Below, one piece after another: positions 52,743-61,526 of a stretch of 64,000 bases of DNA. The first letter of the stretch is position 1. The number at the start of each line of letters is the position of its first letter. Where the stretch lies: positions 1,364,001 through 1,428,000 of the forward strand of contig NZ_JACHLC010000001.1 in NCBI RefSeq assembly GCF_014207845.1, read 5' to 3'. The notes under the pieces are model-generated. The model ran no database searches. It saw only the letters and a list, made by a program, of their open reading frames with translations, and was not told where the DNA came from. Made by a program: the position numbers and the translations under genes. Source of the DNA: Chryseobacterium shigense (GTDB taxonomy: Bacteria > Bacteroidota > Bacteroidia > Flavobacteriales > Weeksellaceae).

Positions 52743-53282
52743 TTATGAAGGCTCATCCAGCAATCTCCTTTTCTGTTCTGTAAATTCTTCTTCGGATAGA
52801 ATTCCACTTTCTTTTAATCTTCCCAATTGTTCTAACTTATCTAAAACAGTAGGCTCTGATTTGATCTGAAAATTCTCTTTGGGCTGAGCCATAAAATCTC
52901 TTACTTTTTCACAGAATAATTCTGCATAATATTTTCCAACATTGTCGATCTCGAGAATATTATCTGAAATATGAATATCTATTGAAGCCAGCATCAGAGA
53001 CTTTTCATATTGTATGGAACTTACTTTATCGTAAGAAAAATCTTCTACTTTTAATCCATACATGAATTCTTTGTCCACAAAAATCAATCTTCTTTCGGTG
53101 GCTACCAAAATGATATGATGATTGGTAAGTTTATTTCGTCCTTCAACCAGGTATACAATTCTTTCATTTTCAGAAAGCACTTCCGGTAATGCCCGGATTT
53201 CTTTTCTTGCAAAAATGGTAGGATTGATATCTAATGCTTCCAGTTCGTCTTTTATTTCGTCAAGTCTTGATTTTTCGCTCAT
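52743..53282 (-). CDS. PH-like domain protein with SHOCT tail
   Basis: The 179-residue protein has a bacterial PH-like domain (about 35-135), with NHHIILVATERRLIFVDKEF and VEDFSYDKVSSIQYEKS typical of YokE/YvbH-type PH domains. A C-terminal SHOCT module follows (about 148-178, LDKLEQLGRLKESGILSEEEFTEQKRRLL). Such pairs are soluble proteins of uncertain role, perhaps binding lipid or partner proteins. The gene precedes the GNAT gene by 16 bases. Confidence 0.8.
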   Translation of the reverse strand: MSEKSRLDEIKDELEALDINPTIFARKEIRALPEVLSENERIVYLVEGRNKLTNHHIILVATERRLIFVDKEFMYGLKVEDFSYDKVSSIQYEKSLMLASIDIHISDNILEIDNVGKYYAELFCEKVRDFMAQPKENFQIKSEPTVLDKLEQLGRLKESGILSEEEFTEQKRRLLDEPS

Positions 53283-53335
53283 TATTCGTTTTTATAAATG
53301 GTAGGTGTTACAAATTTAATTTTTTTCCAAAATAC

Positions 53336-53366
53336 AAAAAGCATTACCTCACAGATAATGCTTTTT
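53336..53366 (-). terminator. Terminator of hisS
   Basis: The 11-base perfect arms AAAAAGCATTA and TAATGCTTTTT surround a 9-base loop. It lies between the hisS stop and the PH-SHOCT gene. Confidence 0.85.
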
Positions 53367-53386
53367 ACTTTATATTTTTTTAGTTG

Positions 53387-54736
53387 TTATCCTAAAAATT
53401 CTTCCAAAGAAACTGTTTTCTGCTCTCCGGCTTCAAGATCTTTAAAAGTAACCGTTCCATTTTTAATTTCTTCTTCGCCTAAGAAAACAAGGTTTTTAAT
53501 ACCTTTCTTTTCAGCGTATGTAAACTGTTTGTTCAGTTTTGCATTTTCCGGATACAGTTCTGCAGAAATTCCTTTTTCTCTTAACTGCATGATCAATCTT
53601 AAAGCTTCTACAGTTTCTTCGCCTCCGAAATTAGCAAACAGGTATTCTACTTTTGTTGATGCTTCTTCAGGGAAAAGATCAAGTTCTTCCATCACCAGGT
53701 AAACCCTGTCCAAACCAAATGAAATCCCGATTCCCGGAATATTCTTAACTCCGAAGACTTCTGTCAGGTTATCATACCTTCCACCACCACCGATGGAGCC
53801 CATTGCCACTTCATCCGCTTTTACTTCAAAAATAGCTCCTGTATAATAATCCAAACCTCTGGCCAATGTAATATTGAATACAAGATTCTGCATATCCACT
53901 CCCAGGTTCAGGGATTGTGTGAGGACAAATTCTAATTCCTCCACTCCTTTAAGGCCAATTTCACTGTCTGCAAATTTTTCTTTCAGCTGAAGAAGATTTT
54001 CCAGTGCATCGTCCGACTGATTAAACAAGAACTCTAATTTATCTATAGACTCCTGAGAGATTTCTCTCTCCAGTAATTCTTTAACAACTCCTTCTTTTCC
54101 AATTTTGTCAAGTTTATCAAGAGCTACGGTAAATTCTATCAGTTTATCCGTAATCCCGGCATATTCTGCTAAACCGGAAAGAATCTTTCTGTTATTCATG
54201 TGAATAGTAACAGGGATTCTCAGATCGGAGAATGATTTAAGGTATAGCTGCACTAAATCTACTTCCTGAAGCAAACTCTCGCTTCCTACTACATCTGCAT
54301 CGCACTGATAAAATTCTCTGAATCTCCCTTTTTGCGGACGGTCAGCTCTCCATACCGGCTGGATCTGATAACGTTTGTAAGGAAATGTCAGTTTACCATG
54401 ATTCATTGCTACAAATCTTGCAAAAGGTACGGTAAGATCGTAACGGAGTGCTTTATCTGAAATCTGAGGGATAAGCTTCTGATGATTTTTATGATCCCAA
54501 TCTTCCTGATTTACTTTTGAAGCGTACTCACCTGAATTTAAAATTTTAAAGATCAGCCGGTCACCTTCCTCTCCATATTTTCCCGTTAATGTAGACAGAT
54601 TTTCAAAACTCGGTGTTTCCAATGGCTGAAAACCAAATAATTCAAAATTTTTCTGTAAAATATTGATAATATATTTCCTCCTTGAAACTTCCTGTGCTGT
54701 AAAATCTCTTGTTCCTTTTGCTAAACTTGGCTTCAT
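53387..54736 (-). CDS. hisS: Histidyl-tRNA synthetase
   Basis: I take the ATG at 54736 (449 residues), which opens [12 protein letters not shown], the usual HisRS start; the longer frame adds 46 unconserved residues across a promoter-like TATTTTTG at 54762-54769. Class II motifs are visible: [11 protein letters not shown], motif 2 [30 protein letters not shown], the histidine-binding [14 protein letters not shown] and motif 3 [15 protein letters not shown]. The C-terminal anticodon-binding domain ends the protein. It charges tRNA-His in the cytoplasm. Confidence 0.96.
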   Translation of the reverse strand: MKPSLAKGTRDFTAQEVSRRKYIINILQKNFELFGFQPLETPSFENLSTLTGKYGEEGDRLIFKILNSGEYASKVNQEDWDHKNHQKLIPQISDKALRYDLTVPFARFVAMNHGKLTFPYKRYQIQPVWRADRPQKGRFREFYQCDADVVGSESLLQEVDLVQLYLKSFSDLRIPVTIHMNNRKILSGLAEYAGITDKLIEFTVALDKLDKIGKEGVVKELLEREISQESIDKLEFLFNQSDDALENLLQLKEKFADSEIGLKGVEELEFVLTQSLNLGVDMQNLVFNITLARGLDYYTGAIFEVKADEVAMGSIGGGGRYDNLTEVFGVKNIPGIGISFGLDRVYLVMEELDLFPEEASTKVEYLFANFGGEETVEALRLIMQLREKGISAELYPENAKLNKQFTYAEKKGIKNLVFLGEEEIKNGTVTFKDLEAGEQKTVSLEEFLG

Positions 54737-54860
54737 TTGCTGTATATCATTTTGATGACTGCAAAAATAAGGAATTGAAAGGACTTTTCCGAACGATAAA
54801 ACTGAGGAAGAAATCTTCCCCAGTTCTTTTGATGCATTATCATTACTGAATCCGAAAAAA

Positions 54861-55313
54861 TCAGACGCTTTCAAGAATTTCTAAGATCTCTTCACCATAG
54901 TTTTCAATCTTATGTTTTCCGAAACCTTTGATATCAAGCAGTTCTTCTTTTTTAGCAGGTTTATACTTGGCTACAGACATCAGTTCTTTATTGCTCGCGA
55001 TAAAATAAGTGGGGAGATTCTGTTCCTTAGCCTTCTCAGACCTCCAGTATTTCAGGGCATTTAAAATTTTAACTTCATCGGAGTTTAAGACATCACTATC
55101 TGCAGAGTACTTTACTGCCTTTGGTTCTTTCACTATATTTCTGGCTGTTTTCAGCTCTTCAAAACACAGGATTACGGACCAGTAACATTCATCATTTACA
55201 AAAGCGGTATCCACTTTTATAATTTCGTTCATTTCAAGAAAATCATCAAGCATTTTTTGATCTCGATGAAGAAATTCCTTGGAAATTCTGATTTTAAAAA
55301 TTTTCATTTTCAT
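54861..55313 (-). CDS. HRDC domain protein
   Basis: The 150-residue protein has an N-terminal part of about 70 residues without known motif. An HRDC domain follows at about 80-148, with [20 protein letters not shown] and [31 protein letters not shown] domains bind DNA or proteins in RecQ helicases and RNase D; here no catalytic domain is attached. It begins 17 bases after the short SSB gene, so the two probably work on DNA together. Confidence 0.85.
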   Translation of the reverse strand: MKMKIFKIRISKEFLHRDQKMLDDFLEMNEIIKVDTAFVNDECYWSVILCFEELKTARNIVKEPKAVKYSADSDVLNSDEVKILNALKYWRSEKAKEQNLPTYFIASNKELMSVAKYKPAKKEELLDIKGFGKHKIENYGEEILEILESV

Positions 55314-55330
55314 GATTTGTGTTTTTAGAA

Positions 55331-55663
55331 TTATTTGCCTCCTAAAAGCAGGATCTCATCGATTCTGATTTCTGTTATATAACGTTTAACGCCATCTTTG
55401 TCATCATACGATCTGTATGTAAGCTTTCCTTCAATTGCGATTTCTTTTCCTTTTGGTACATACTTCTGAAGGATTTCAGCAGGTTTGCCAAAAGCAATCA
55501 GATTATGCCATTGTGTTTCTTCCACTTTTTCACCTTTTGCGTTTGTGTAATGATCGCTGGTGGCTAAGGATACGCTTGCTTTTACATTTCCGTTTTCGAA
55601 GTTTACTGTTTCAACTTCTTTACCTGTGTAACCAATTAATGTTACTTTGTTTCTTAGTGACAT
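55331..55663 (-). CDS. ssb: Short single-stranded DNA-binding protein
   Basis: The 110-residue protein has the OB-fold of bacterial SSB: NKVTLIGYTGKEVE at the start, WHNLIAFGKPAEILQKYVPKGKEIAIEGKL and YITEIRIDEILLLGGK. It ends there, without the flexible linker and acidic C-terminal tip (DDDIPF-like) that recruits partner proteins. It is therefore probably a paralogue rather than the main SSB. It is followed by an HRDC protein gene after 17 bases. Confidence 0.88.
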   Translation of the reverse strand: MSLRNKVTLIGYTGKEVETVNFENGNVKASVSLATSDHYTNAKGEKVEETQWHNLIAFGKPAEILQKYVPKGKEIAIEGKLTYRSYDDKDGVKRYITEIRIDEILLLGGK

Positions 55664-55997
55664 AGCTTTTAAATTTTTAAGATTAATAATTCAGATAAGA
55701 GACGTTCACTGTCTTTCTCAAATCTCTGTTGCAAAGATTGCCACACTACAACATCTTAGTCGGTTATAAACTATTTAAATTCATTTGTATTCGTTTGTTG
55801 TCGATTATTTAATGATCCTTTTCATTTATTTTTTAGCTTTAAAAAATTCTCTATCTTTTTATAATCAACAAATAAGAATTAGAATCAGGTTCTATTAAGT
55901 AAAATTTTAAAACGTTTCTACAATTTTTCTTTAAATACCCATTTCAAAATACCGAATACAAACGTTAAGGAAACATTCCTGCATATAGTTTTATCCG

Positions 55998-56025
55998 TTT
56001 GCAAATGGATAATTCCGTATCTTTG
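55998..56025 (+). promoter_or_regulatory. Promoter upstream of the HPP gene
   Basis: TTTG (55998-56001), 16 bases, TATCTTTG (56018-56025). A 12-codon frame starts 5 bases later at 56030, and the HPP gene lies 78 bases downstream. Confidence 0.5.
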
Positions 56026-56029
56026 AGTT

Positions 56030-56065
56030 ATGATGAAAACGGAACCTATACAAGACCTTTTGTAA
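56030..56065 (+). other. 12-codon leader frame upstream of the HPP gene
   Basis: MMKTEPIQDLL followed by a stop. It starts right after the promoter-like sequence and ends 37 bases before the HPP start codon. It might be a leader peptide or chance. Confidence 0.3.
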
Positions 56066-56102
56066 AAAATTTAATTCAAATAATAAAAAATAAAGAAGAT
56101 TA

Positions 56103-56705
56103 ATGAGGAAGACAATAAGAAGAACATTCAGGGTTTCAAAATATGTAATTTATAAAGAAACGCTGGTTGATTATAAAGAGCATTTCTGGTCCTTTCTGGG
56201 AGCGTTTGTCGGGATTGGAATTATTGCGTTCATTCAGTCACATACTTTAGCCGCAACTGAAAATATATTTCTTATTGGCTCCTTTGGTGCATCAAGTGTT
56301 CTGATCTATGGAGCTATTCAAAGTCCTCTTGCCCAACCCAGAAACCTTGTCGGCGGACATGTTATTTCAGCACTTGTAGGCGTTACCGTTTATAAGATCG
56401 TTCCCGATATTATCTGGCTTTCTGCACCGATGGCAGTTGCTTTTTCCATTGTTCTGATGCAGTATACCAAAACCCTTCATCCACCCGGCGGAGCAACAGC
56501 TTTAATTGCCGTAAGCTCTACAGGGAAAATTCCGGAGCTGGGATACTGGTATGTTCTCTCCCCTGTTTTATCAGGATGTATTATTCTTTTATTGGCTGCT
56601 CTCTTATTCAACAATATGACCCCGAACAGAAGCTATCCTTCGCACACCAGGTTTAAAAGATTATTAAGGAAAAAGCATGAGCACATGCACAAAATGAAAA
56701 AATAA
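56103..56705 (+). CDS. HPP family membrane protein
   Basis: The 200-residue protein has about four to five membrane helices between residues 28 and 180 and the HPP signature LHPPGGATALIAV at about residue 125. Related HPP proteins of the plastid envelope and of cyanobacteria have been linked to nitrite transport; for this bacterium the substrate is not known. The N- and C-terminal tails are strongly basic (RKTIRRTFR; RLLRKKHEHMHKMKK). The next gene follows after 4 bases, so they are probably cotranscribed. Confidence 0.85.
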   Translation: MRKTIRRTFRVSKYVIYKETLVDYKEHFWSFLGAFVGIGIIAFIQSHTLAATENIFLIGSFGASSVLIYGAIQSPLAQPRNLVGGHVISALVGVTVYKIVPDIIWLSAPMAVAFSIVLMQYTKTLHPPGGATALIAVSSTGKIPELGYWYVLSPVLSGCIILLLAALLFNNMTPNRSYPSHTRFKRLLRKKHEHMHKMKK

Positions 56706-56709
56706 AAGT

Positions 56710-57054
56710 ATGAACTGTATTGAATGTGGCGAAAAAATTATCGGCAGATCAGATAAAAAGTTCTGCAATGATGCCTGCCGGAATGCCTATAATAATAAAC
56801 AGAATAAAGATTCAACCAATCTGATGCGGAATGTCAACAATAAACTCCGCAAAAATTACCGTATCCTGCTGGAACTGAATACTGATGGCAAAGCAAAAAT
56901 TGCAAAATCAAGGATGGACGGCCTCGGTTTTGATTTTGATTATTTTACGAATCTGAAAGTTTATAAAAACGGTTCTGAATACCGGTTTATTTATGACTAT
57001 GGCTATAAATTTCTGGAAGACGATTTTGTCCTGATTGTAAAAAACCAGGCATAA
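56710..57054 (+). CDS. Zinc-ribbon protein of unknown function
   Basis: The 114-residue protein opens with a Cys4 zinc ribbon: C3-x2-C6 and C19-x3-C23 in MNCIECGEKIIGRSDKKFCNDACRNAY. The remaining 85 residues are basic, soluble and lack a known motif (NKLRKNYRILLELN, then GLGFDFDYFTNLKVYKNGSEYRFIYDYGY). It could bind nucleic acid or protein. It sits 4 bases after the HPP gene and 29 bases before the epimerase gene, in one rightward run. Confidence 0.75.
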   Translation: MNCIECGEKIIGRSDKKFCNDACRNAYNNKQNKDSTNLMRNVNNKLRKNYRILLELNTDGKAKIAKSRMDGLGFDFDYFTNLKVYKNGSEYRFIYDYGYKFLEDDFVLIVKNQA

Positions 57055-57083
57055 TTTCCTCAATCACTTCAAAATATTGTATT

Positions 57084-58007
57084 ATGAAAGAAATTGTTCT
57101 TATAACCGGCGCAGGCGGCATGATCGCAAGAAAGCTCTCTGAAAAGATTGAGAAAGATTATACGGTAAGATTCCTGACCAGAAAGAAAAAACACGACAAT
57201 GATTTTGAATGGGACATTAAAAACGGAACAATGGATGAATCTGCCCTTGAAAATGTTTCCCACATTATTCATCTGGCCGGAGCCAATATTTCGGAAAAAC
57301 GCTGGACTAAAGAAAGAAAGCATGAATTAATATCCAGCCGTGTGGATTCTGCCGGACTTCTTTTAAATACTGTAAAAAAGAAAAAAATAAAACTAAAATC
57401 CTTCATTTCCGCTTCAGGAATCAATTATTACGGTACCGTAACCACAGAAAAAATCTTTACTGAAAATGATCCCCCGGGAAATGATTTCCTGAGTGAAGTT
57501 GTAGTCTTATGGGAAAGGGCCGCAGATGATTTCAAAGAACAGGATCTGGCTGAAAGAGTTGTTAAAATACGGACTGCCGTTGTTCTGTCCAAAGAGGACG
57601 GAGCATTAAAGAAAATGGTTCCTACCATAAAATACGGCATCGGGTCTGCTTTAGGAAGCGGAAAACAATATATGCCCTGGATTCATATTGATGATATCTG
57701 CTCTGTTTATGAAGCGGCTTTGAAAAACTCAGAGATGGATGGAGCTTATAATGCCGTTTCTCCTCAAGATACAACCAATGAAAATTTAACAAGAAAGATC
57801 GCTGAAGTATTGAAAAAACCACTGTTTATGCCTAATGTACCGACATTTGTCTTAAAACTGATATTTGGCGAACTGGCAGATGCTTTACTGGAAGGTTCCA
57901 GAGCTTCTTCTCAAAAGATACAGAATACCGGATTTCAGTTTAAGTTTAAATTCCCCGATCTGAAGAAAGCATTACAAAACTTATTAACTGATAATCAGAC
58001 TAAATAA
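57084..58007 (+). CDS. TIGR01777 family NAD(P)-dependent epimerase/oxidoreductase
   Basis: The 307-residue protein is an extended short-chain dehydrogenase: the Rossmann start [28 protein letters not shown] and a Tyr-containing SASGINYYG. The C-terminal DUF1731-like part carries [29 protein letters not shown], a hallmark of TIGR01777 (SDR39U1-like) proteins. Their exact reaction is not known. It is followed by nudK after 28 bases in the same run. Confidence 0.9.
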   Translation: MKEIVLITGAGGMIARKLSEKIEKDYTVRFLTRKKKHDNDFEWDIKNGTMDESALENVSHIIHLAGANISEKRWTKERKHELISSRVDSAGLLLNTVKKKKIKLKSFISASGINYYGTVTTEKIFTENDPPGNDFLSEVVVLWERAADDFKEQDLAERVVKIRTAVVLSKEDGALKKMVPTIKYGIGSALGSGKQYMPWIHIDDICSVYEAALKNSEMDGAYNAVSPQDTTNENLTRKIAEVLKKPLFMPNVPTFVLKLIFGELADALLEGSRASSQKIQNTGFQFKFKFPDLKKALQNLLTDNQTK

Positions 58008-58035
58008 ATTACTATTCAAAATATTCAATCCCTAT

Positions 58036-58617
58036 ATGCATACCCCTAAAATCGACATTATTAAAACGGAAATTCTTTCAGATAACTGGTATACTTTAAA
58101 GAAAGTTACTTACGCTATTGAAAAGAAAGACGGAACTAAGGACACCCAGAGCAGAGAAGCTTACGACAGAGGAAATGGAGCGGTTATCCTGCTTTATAAT
58201 AAAATTTCAGGGACCGTAATTTTAACAAGGCAGTTCAGACTTCCTACTTTCATCAACGGGAACACTACAGGCATGCTTATTGAAGCCTGTGCCGGCTTAC
58301 TGGATAATGACAACCCCGAAGAGTGCATCAAACGAGAAACTGAAGAAGAAACAGGCTACAAAATTTCAAAAGTGGAAAAAGTATTTGAAGCCTATATGTC
58401 ACCCGGTTCTGTAACGGAAATTCTGCACTTTTTCACTGCCGAGTATTCCCATGAAATGAAGACTGCAGACGGAGGCGGCCTTGAAGAGGAAGGTGAAAAC
58501 ATTGAAGTCCTGGAGCTTCCTTTTAATGATGCCCTTGCCATGATAGACAACGGAGAGATTATGGATGCAAAAACCATTATGCTGCTGCAGTACCTGCGTA
58601 TCAAAAATATTGTATAG
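58036..58617 (+). CDS. nudK: NudK-type Nudix hydrolase (GDP-mannose pyrophosphatase-like)
   Basis: The 193-residue protein has the Nudix box [22 protein letters not shown] at about residues 88-109, with the metal-binding glutamates in the REtEEEtG part. The preceding region ([23 protein letters not shown]) is typical of ADP-sugar/NudK hydrolases. E. coli NudK hydrolyses GDP-mannose to mannose-1-phosphate and GMP. It likely controls nucleotide-sugar levels. It lies in a rightward run, with the lipoprotein gene 7 bases downstream. Confidence 0.88.
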   Translation: MHTPKIDIIKTEILSDNWYTLKKVTYAIEKKDGTKDTQSREAYDRGNGAVILLYNKISGTVILTRQFRLPTFINGNTTGMLIEACAGLLDNDNPEECIKRETEEETGYKISKVEKVFEAYMSPGSVTEILHFFTAEYSHEMKTADGGGLEEEGENIEVLELPFNDALAMIDNGEIMDAKTIMLLQYLRIKNIV

Positions 58618-58624
58618 AAATCCA

Positions 58625-59305
58625 ATGAAAGAAATAGTTTCAGTACTGGTTTTGCTCAGTCTTTTATATTGTAAGGAAGAACCGAAAAAAGAAAACATAT
58701 CTGTCAGACAAGAGATTCCTGACACTTCCAAGACTGAAACCGTAAAAGATGTTGTATATACTGAATTTAAACCGGAAAGTATTCCCAATTTAAAAATCGA
58801 AGGATTTGATGTTGAGGAAGCATTCTCTGTTGAAGGAAACAGCATTGTGGCAGGACACTATCAGTCTGTTGACGGTAAAATTACTTTACCGGACACTGAA
58901 GAAAACTGGGGAAAAAGACTTTTAATGCTGAACAGTAAGAACCAAATCATCTATCAGTCCAAAGGATCAGGAGAAGCCTATATTTATCAGCCCTATTTTT
59001 ATAAAAACAATCTGAATGGCAATATCATCATTGTCTGCCAGCAGGCTTTTGAGTATTTCTTTGGCGGTGATGCATTTGTATTGGAAAAAGGAAAAATAAA
59101 GTATCTTGGCAATTTAGATATTGAACCTAAGAATGATGAAAAGAAATTAACCGATATCTTAAAAATTAAAGAATCAGATAATAAAATTACTTTTACTTTT
59201 GAGACGGATTCATTAGTCCTGAAACCAGGAAGCGAAGATATTGTCATCAGAAATAATAATGTGAAATATGTATATGACCATCAGTCATTAAAATTATACC
59301 GGTAA
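58625..59305 (+). CDS. Predicted lipoprotein of unknown function
   Basis: From the ATG at 58625 the protein is 226 residues; the longer frame would overlap nudK. A hydrophobic leader ends in LLSLLYC16, a lipobox with an atypical Tyr before the cysteine. The mature part is acidic and strand-rich (SIPNLKIEGFDVEEAFSVEGN, ENWGKRLLMLNSKNQIIYQS). No catalytic motif is recognised. It lies 7 bases after nudK and 1 base before the DUF2306-like gene, so the run is continuous. Confidence 0.72.
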   Translation: MKEIVSVLVLLSLLYCKEEPKKENISVRQEIPDTSKTETVKDVVYTEFKPESIPNLKIEGFDVEEAFSVEGNSIVAGHYQSVDGKITLPDTEENWGKRLLMLNSKNQIIYQSKGSGEAYIYQPYFYKNNLNGNIIIVCQQAFEYFFGGDAFVLEKGKIKYLGNLDIEPKNDEKKLTDILKIKESDNKITFTFETDSLVLKPGSEDIVIRNNNVKYVYDHQSLKLYR

Positions 59306-59306
59306 G

Positions 59307-59966
59307 ATGATAATTAAGATCGTTAGGGCACTTGCTATCATTTCAATTCTAATTTTCAGTATTCTGATGCTGAAAGTCATCTCCCAGTACACAGGATTTG
59401 ATAAAAATGTGGGTTTCCTTATGTTCAAGCAGAAAGTTGTCAGCAATCCGTATTGGATGGCATTTTTTTATATTCATATTTTTTCAATCACACTTTGTTT
59501 GCTGGCAGGACTTACGCAGTTTTCGGGCCGGTTTTTAAGAGAGAACCGGAAACTTCACCGGTGGATAGGTAAAATATATGTTTACAATATTCTGATCATC
59601 AATGTTCCGGCTTGTTTTGTATTGGGATTATTTTCAAATGGCGGAGTCATCGGGATTTCGGGCTTTTTGCTCCAGGATATTCTTTGGGCTTATTTTACCG
59701 TTACTGCTGTTATTTCCATTAAAAAAGGAAATATTCAGGTCCATAAAAAATATATGATCCTTAGTTATGCGGTGACAACCACAGCCATTACCTTCAGGAT
59801 CATCAAGAACCTGATCTATCAGGAAAACCGGTATGATTATGAGCTTTTTTACGGACTGAATGTCTGGATTTCCCTGCTAGTCAATCTTTCTGCAGCATAT
59901 TTTATCATAAGAAATCAAAGAACATTACCTTCCCATATTGACATTCGACATAAAAATAACAAATGA
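59307..59966 (+). CDS. DUF2306-like integral membrane protein
   Basis: The 219-residue protein has six or seven hydrophobic segments. The pattern LCLLAGLTQFSGRFLRENRKLHRWIGKIYVYNILI, with HRWIGKIY, together with VHKKYMILSYAVTTTAITFRI, is typical of DUF2306, a cytochrome b561-like four-helix family. Two histidines in these segments could bind haem, but this is not shown. Its last 42 bases overlap the convergent small membrane protein gene on the other strand. Confidence 0.75.
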   Translation: MIIKIVRALAIISILIFSILMLKVISQYTGFDKNVGFLMFKQKVVSNPYWMAFFYIHIFSITLCLLAGLTQFSGRFLRENRKLHRWIGKIYVYNILIINVPACFVLGLFSNGGVIGISGFLLQDILWAYFTVTAVISIKKGNIQVHKKYMILSYAVTTTAITFRIIKNLIYQENRYDYELFYGLNVWISLLVNLSAAYFIIRNQRTLPSHIDIRHKNNK

Positions 59967-60122
59967 AATGAACAGTAACAGCGCGTATGATGCAATAAAG
60001 ATCAAACCATTCAATACTGTTTTATGTTGTGATTTTGCTGTCCACCGGTTAAAAAACCGCACCACAAGGTAAGATATCCCGGCCGGGATCAATAAAATAA
60101 AGACAAAAAAAAGCAATTCCAT
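59925..60122 (-). CDS. Small two-helix membrane protein
   Basis: The 65-residue protein has two membrane helices (about residues 3-22 and 38-58) separated by a basic loop (RFFNRWTAKSQHKT). A near-perfect promoter lies 18 bases upstream of the ATG (TTG 60169-60167, 19 bases, TAGTTTTG 60147-60140), which argues that it is real. Its 3' end overlaps the DUF2306-like gene by 42 bases on the opposite strand. No family is recognised. Confidence 0.65.
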   Translation of the reverse strand: MELLFFVFILLIPAGISYLVVRFFNRWTAKSQHKTVLNGLIFIASYALLLFISFVIFMSNVNMGR

Positions 60123-60139
60123 AGCTATTAATTTTATAT

Positions 60140-60169
60140 CAAAACTATTATTTTAAAATTAAAAAACAA
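60140..60169 (-). promoter_or_regulatory. Promoter of the 65-residue membrane protein
   Basis: The minus strand reads TTG, 19 bases, TAGTTTTG, matching the Bacteroidota consensus exactly. Confidence 0.65.
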
Positions 60170-60237
60170 TAACCTGATAAATATTTTGTAAAAAACGGCC
60201 CAATTAAATCATAATTTTACCTAATGGTTAGATTGAT

Positions 60238-60245
60238 TATATTTG
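60238..60245 (+). promoter_or_regulatory. Candidate -7 box of the unknown gene at 60282
   Basis: TATATTTG with TTTT at 60215-60218, 19 bases upstream. The start codon lies 36 bases downstream. Confidence 0.45.
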
Positions 60246-60281
60246 ATAGTAATCAGAAAGTGAACATAATATTTCTTTGAA

Positions 60282-60839
60282 ATGGATTGGAAAATCAATT
60301 ATTCGTCTCAGTCAAAATGGCAAAATGTTGTTGACATTTACGAGACTATTCTTAAAAATGAATTTTATGATACAGATTATTGGTATTCTGTGGGAAGTAC
60401 CGATGTCAGTTTTAAGCTTTCATTATTTACAAAAGAAGACTGGGAAAAGCTGAAAGAAGATATTGTTAACTGGAAAAGTAACCAGATTGAAATATTAAGC
60501 CTGATCCTTACATCAGATAAGGATCGTTTTGAATTGACTGATATAAAATCATTTCAATCATTAAAAAGTGAATGTTATTCTTATCTATTGATCATTTGTA
60601 ACGATGATCTTTTTACAGATTTAATTGATAGTATAGATTTCATAAAATTCAATAACAATAAAGATTCTGAAATCCTCAATGAAATAAAGTTTCGTCTTTT
60701 AAAGCTAAAAGATTCTCCCCTAATCCAGAATAACAACTCTAATCATTTTTTGTATACCCAAACCCGGTTCGAAAATTTTATGCAGTTAGTTAATGATGAA
60801 ATAGAAAAAGCAGATGATAATTCCTCATATGTTCAATGA
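60282..60839 (+). CDS. Unknown acidic protein
   Basis: The 185-residue protein has no motif I recognise. It is acidic, rich in Asp, Glu, Ser and Leu, and mostly helical by appearance (SLFTKEDWEKLKEDIVNWKS, DSEILNEIKFRLLKLKDS). There is no signal peptide or membrane segment. The size and composition would suit a small soluble partner or immunity-like protein, but nothing nearby encodes a toxin. It is a single gene with its own -7 box. Its AT content seems slightly higher than its neighbours. Confidence 0.65.
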   Translation: MDWKINYSSQSKWQNVVDIYETILKNEFYDTDYWYSVGSTDVSFKLSLFTKEDWEKLKEDIVNWKSNQIEILSLILTSDKDRFELTDIKSFQSLKSECYSYLLIICNDDLFTDLIDSIDFIKFNNNKDSEILNEIKFRLLKLKDSPLIQNNNSNHFLYTQTRFENFMQLVNDEIEKADDNSSYVQ

Positions 60840-60962
60840 AAACAGCCGGATTTGCCGGAATCTAATTAGCTTATGCTGAATTACTTCTTATTTTATTTTT
60901 AAACTCTGAAGCATCAAATAAATTAAAAGTGAACAACTTACGATTTTTCAAATTTAATTGCC

Positions 60963-60970
60963 TAATTTTG
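60963..60970 (+). promoter_or_regulatory. Candidate -7 box of the J/KTSC gene
   Basis: TAATTTTG lies 25 bases before the ATG at 60996. No clear -33 TTG is visible. Confidence 0.45.
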
Positions 60971-60995
60971 CACTCCGAAAATAAGGATCGAGAAT

Positions 60996-61442
60996 ATGAA
61001 AAAATTAGGCGAATACAGAAAGCTTCTTGAGGTTGACAAAAATGTTACACTGAAGGATTTAAAAACAATTTACAGGAATACGATGAAAGATTCTCATCCT
61101 GATAAATTTATTAATGATGAAGCCGGAAAACTGGAAGCAGAAGAAAAAAGCAAATCTGTGATTGAAGCCTACCACTTTTTAGTAAGCATCAACCCGGAAA
61201 CACAGGAAAAATATAAAGAAGAATACACAGAAACCATAACAACATCCAATATTCAGGATTTTTATCTTGAAAAATCCATCCTGACGGTTCAGCACCTGAA
61301 CGGTAAAATGTATGAATATATTGGTGTTCCGAGAAATACTTATATAAAAATGGTCAATGCCGATTCGCCCAGCCGTTTTGCAAGAAGACATATTTATGGA
61401 AATTTTACCTACAGAAAGTCTGGTGAGGCTATGGCAGATTAA
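60996..61442 (+). CDS. J-domain and KTSC-domain fusion protein
   Basis: The 148-residue protein joins two modules. Residues about 4-75 look like a J domain: YRKLLEVDKNVTLKDLKTIYR, then the HPD tripeptide in KDSHPDKF, and an AYHFLVS helix. Residues about 95-145 look like a KTSC domain (LTVQHLNGKMYEYIGVPRNTYIKMVNADSPSRFARRHI). The J part would stimulate a DnaK-type chaperone, and KTSC is a small module of unknown role. It is a single gene with a terminator downstream. Confidence 0.8.
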   Translation: MKKLGEYRKLLEVDKNVTLKDLKTIYRNTMKDSHPDKFINDEAGKLEAEEKSKSVIEAYHFLVSINPETQEKYKEEYTETITTSNIQDFYLEKSILTVQHLNGKMYEYIGVPRNTYIKMVNADSPSRFARRHIYGNFTYRKSGEAMAD

Positions 61443-61467
61443 TTTTTTCATATTATAATATAAAAAG

Positions 61468-61496
61468 AGCTTTCAGTTTTTACTGGAAGCTTTTTT
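61468..61496 (+). terminator. Terminator of the J/KTSC gene
   Basis: AGCTTTCAGT and ACTGGAAGCT pair with one G-U and a TTTT loop, followed by a T run. Confidence 0.75.
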
Positions 61497-61526
61497 ATTG
61501 CTAAAAAGGACAAAATATTATGTTTC

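Larger units (their letters stand above)
55664..56102. other. Divergent intergenic stretch, 439 bases
   Basis: This AT-rich gap separates the leftward ssb gene and the rightward HPP gene. It holds a promoter pattern for the latter (55998-56025) and a 12-codon frame (56030-56065). I see no RNA gene or larger open frame, and no clear promoter for ssb. Confidence 0.55.

Noticed and set aside
53298..53702. 134-residue plus-strand frame over the hisS end
   Set aside because: Antisense to hisS and covers its terminator; no family features.
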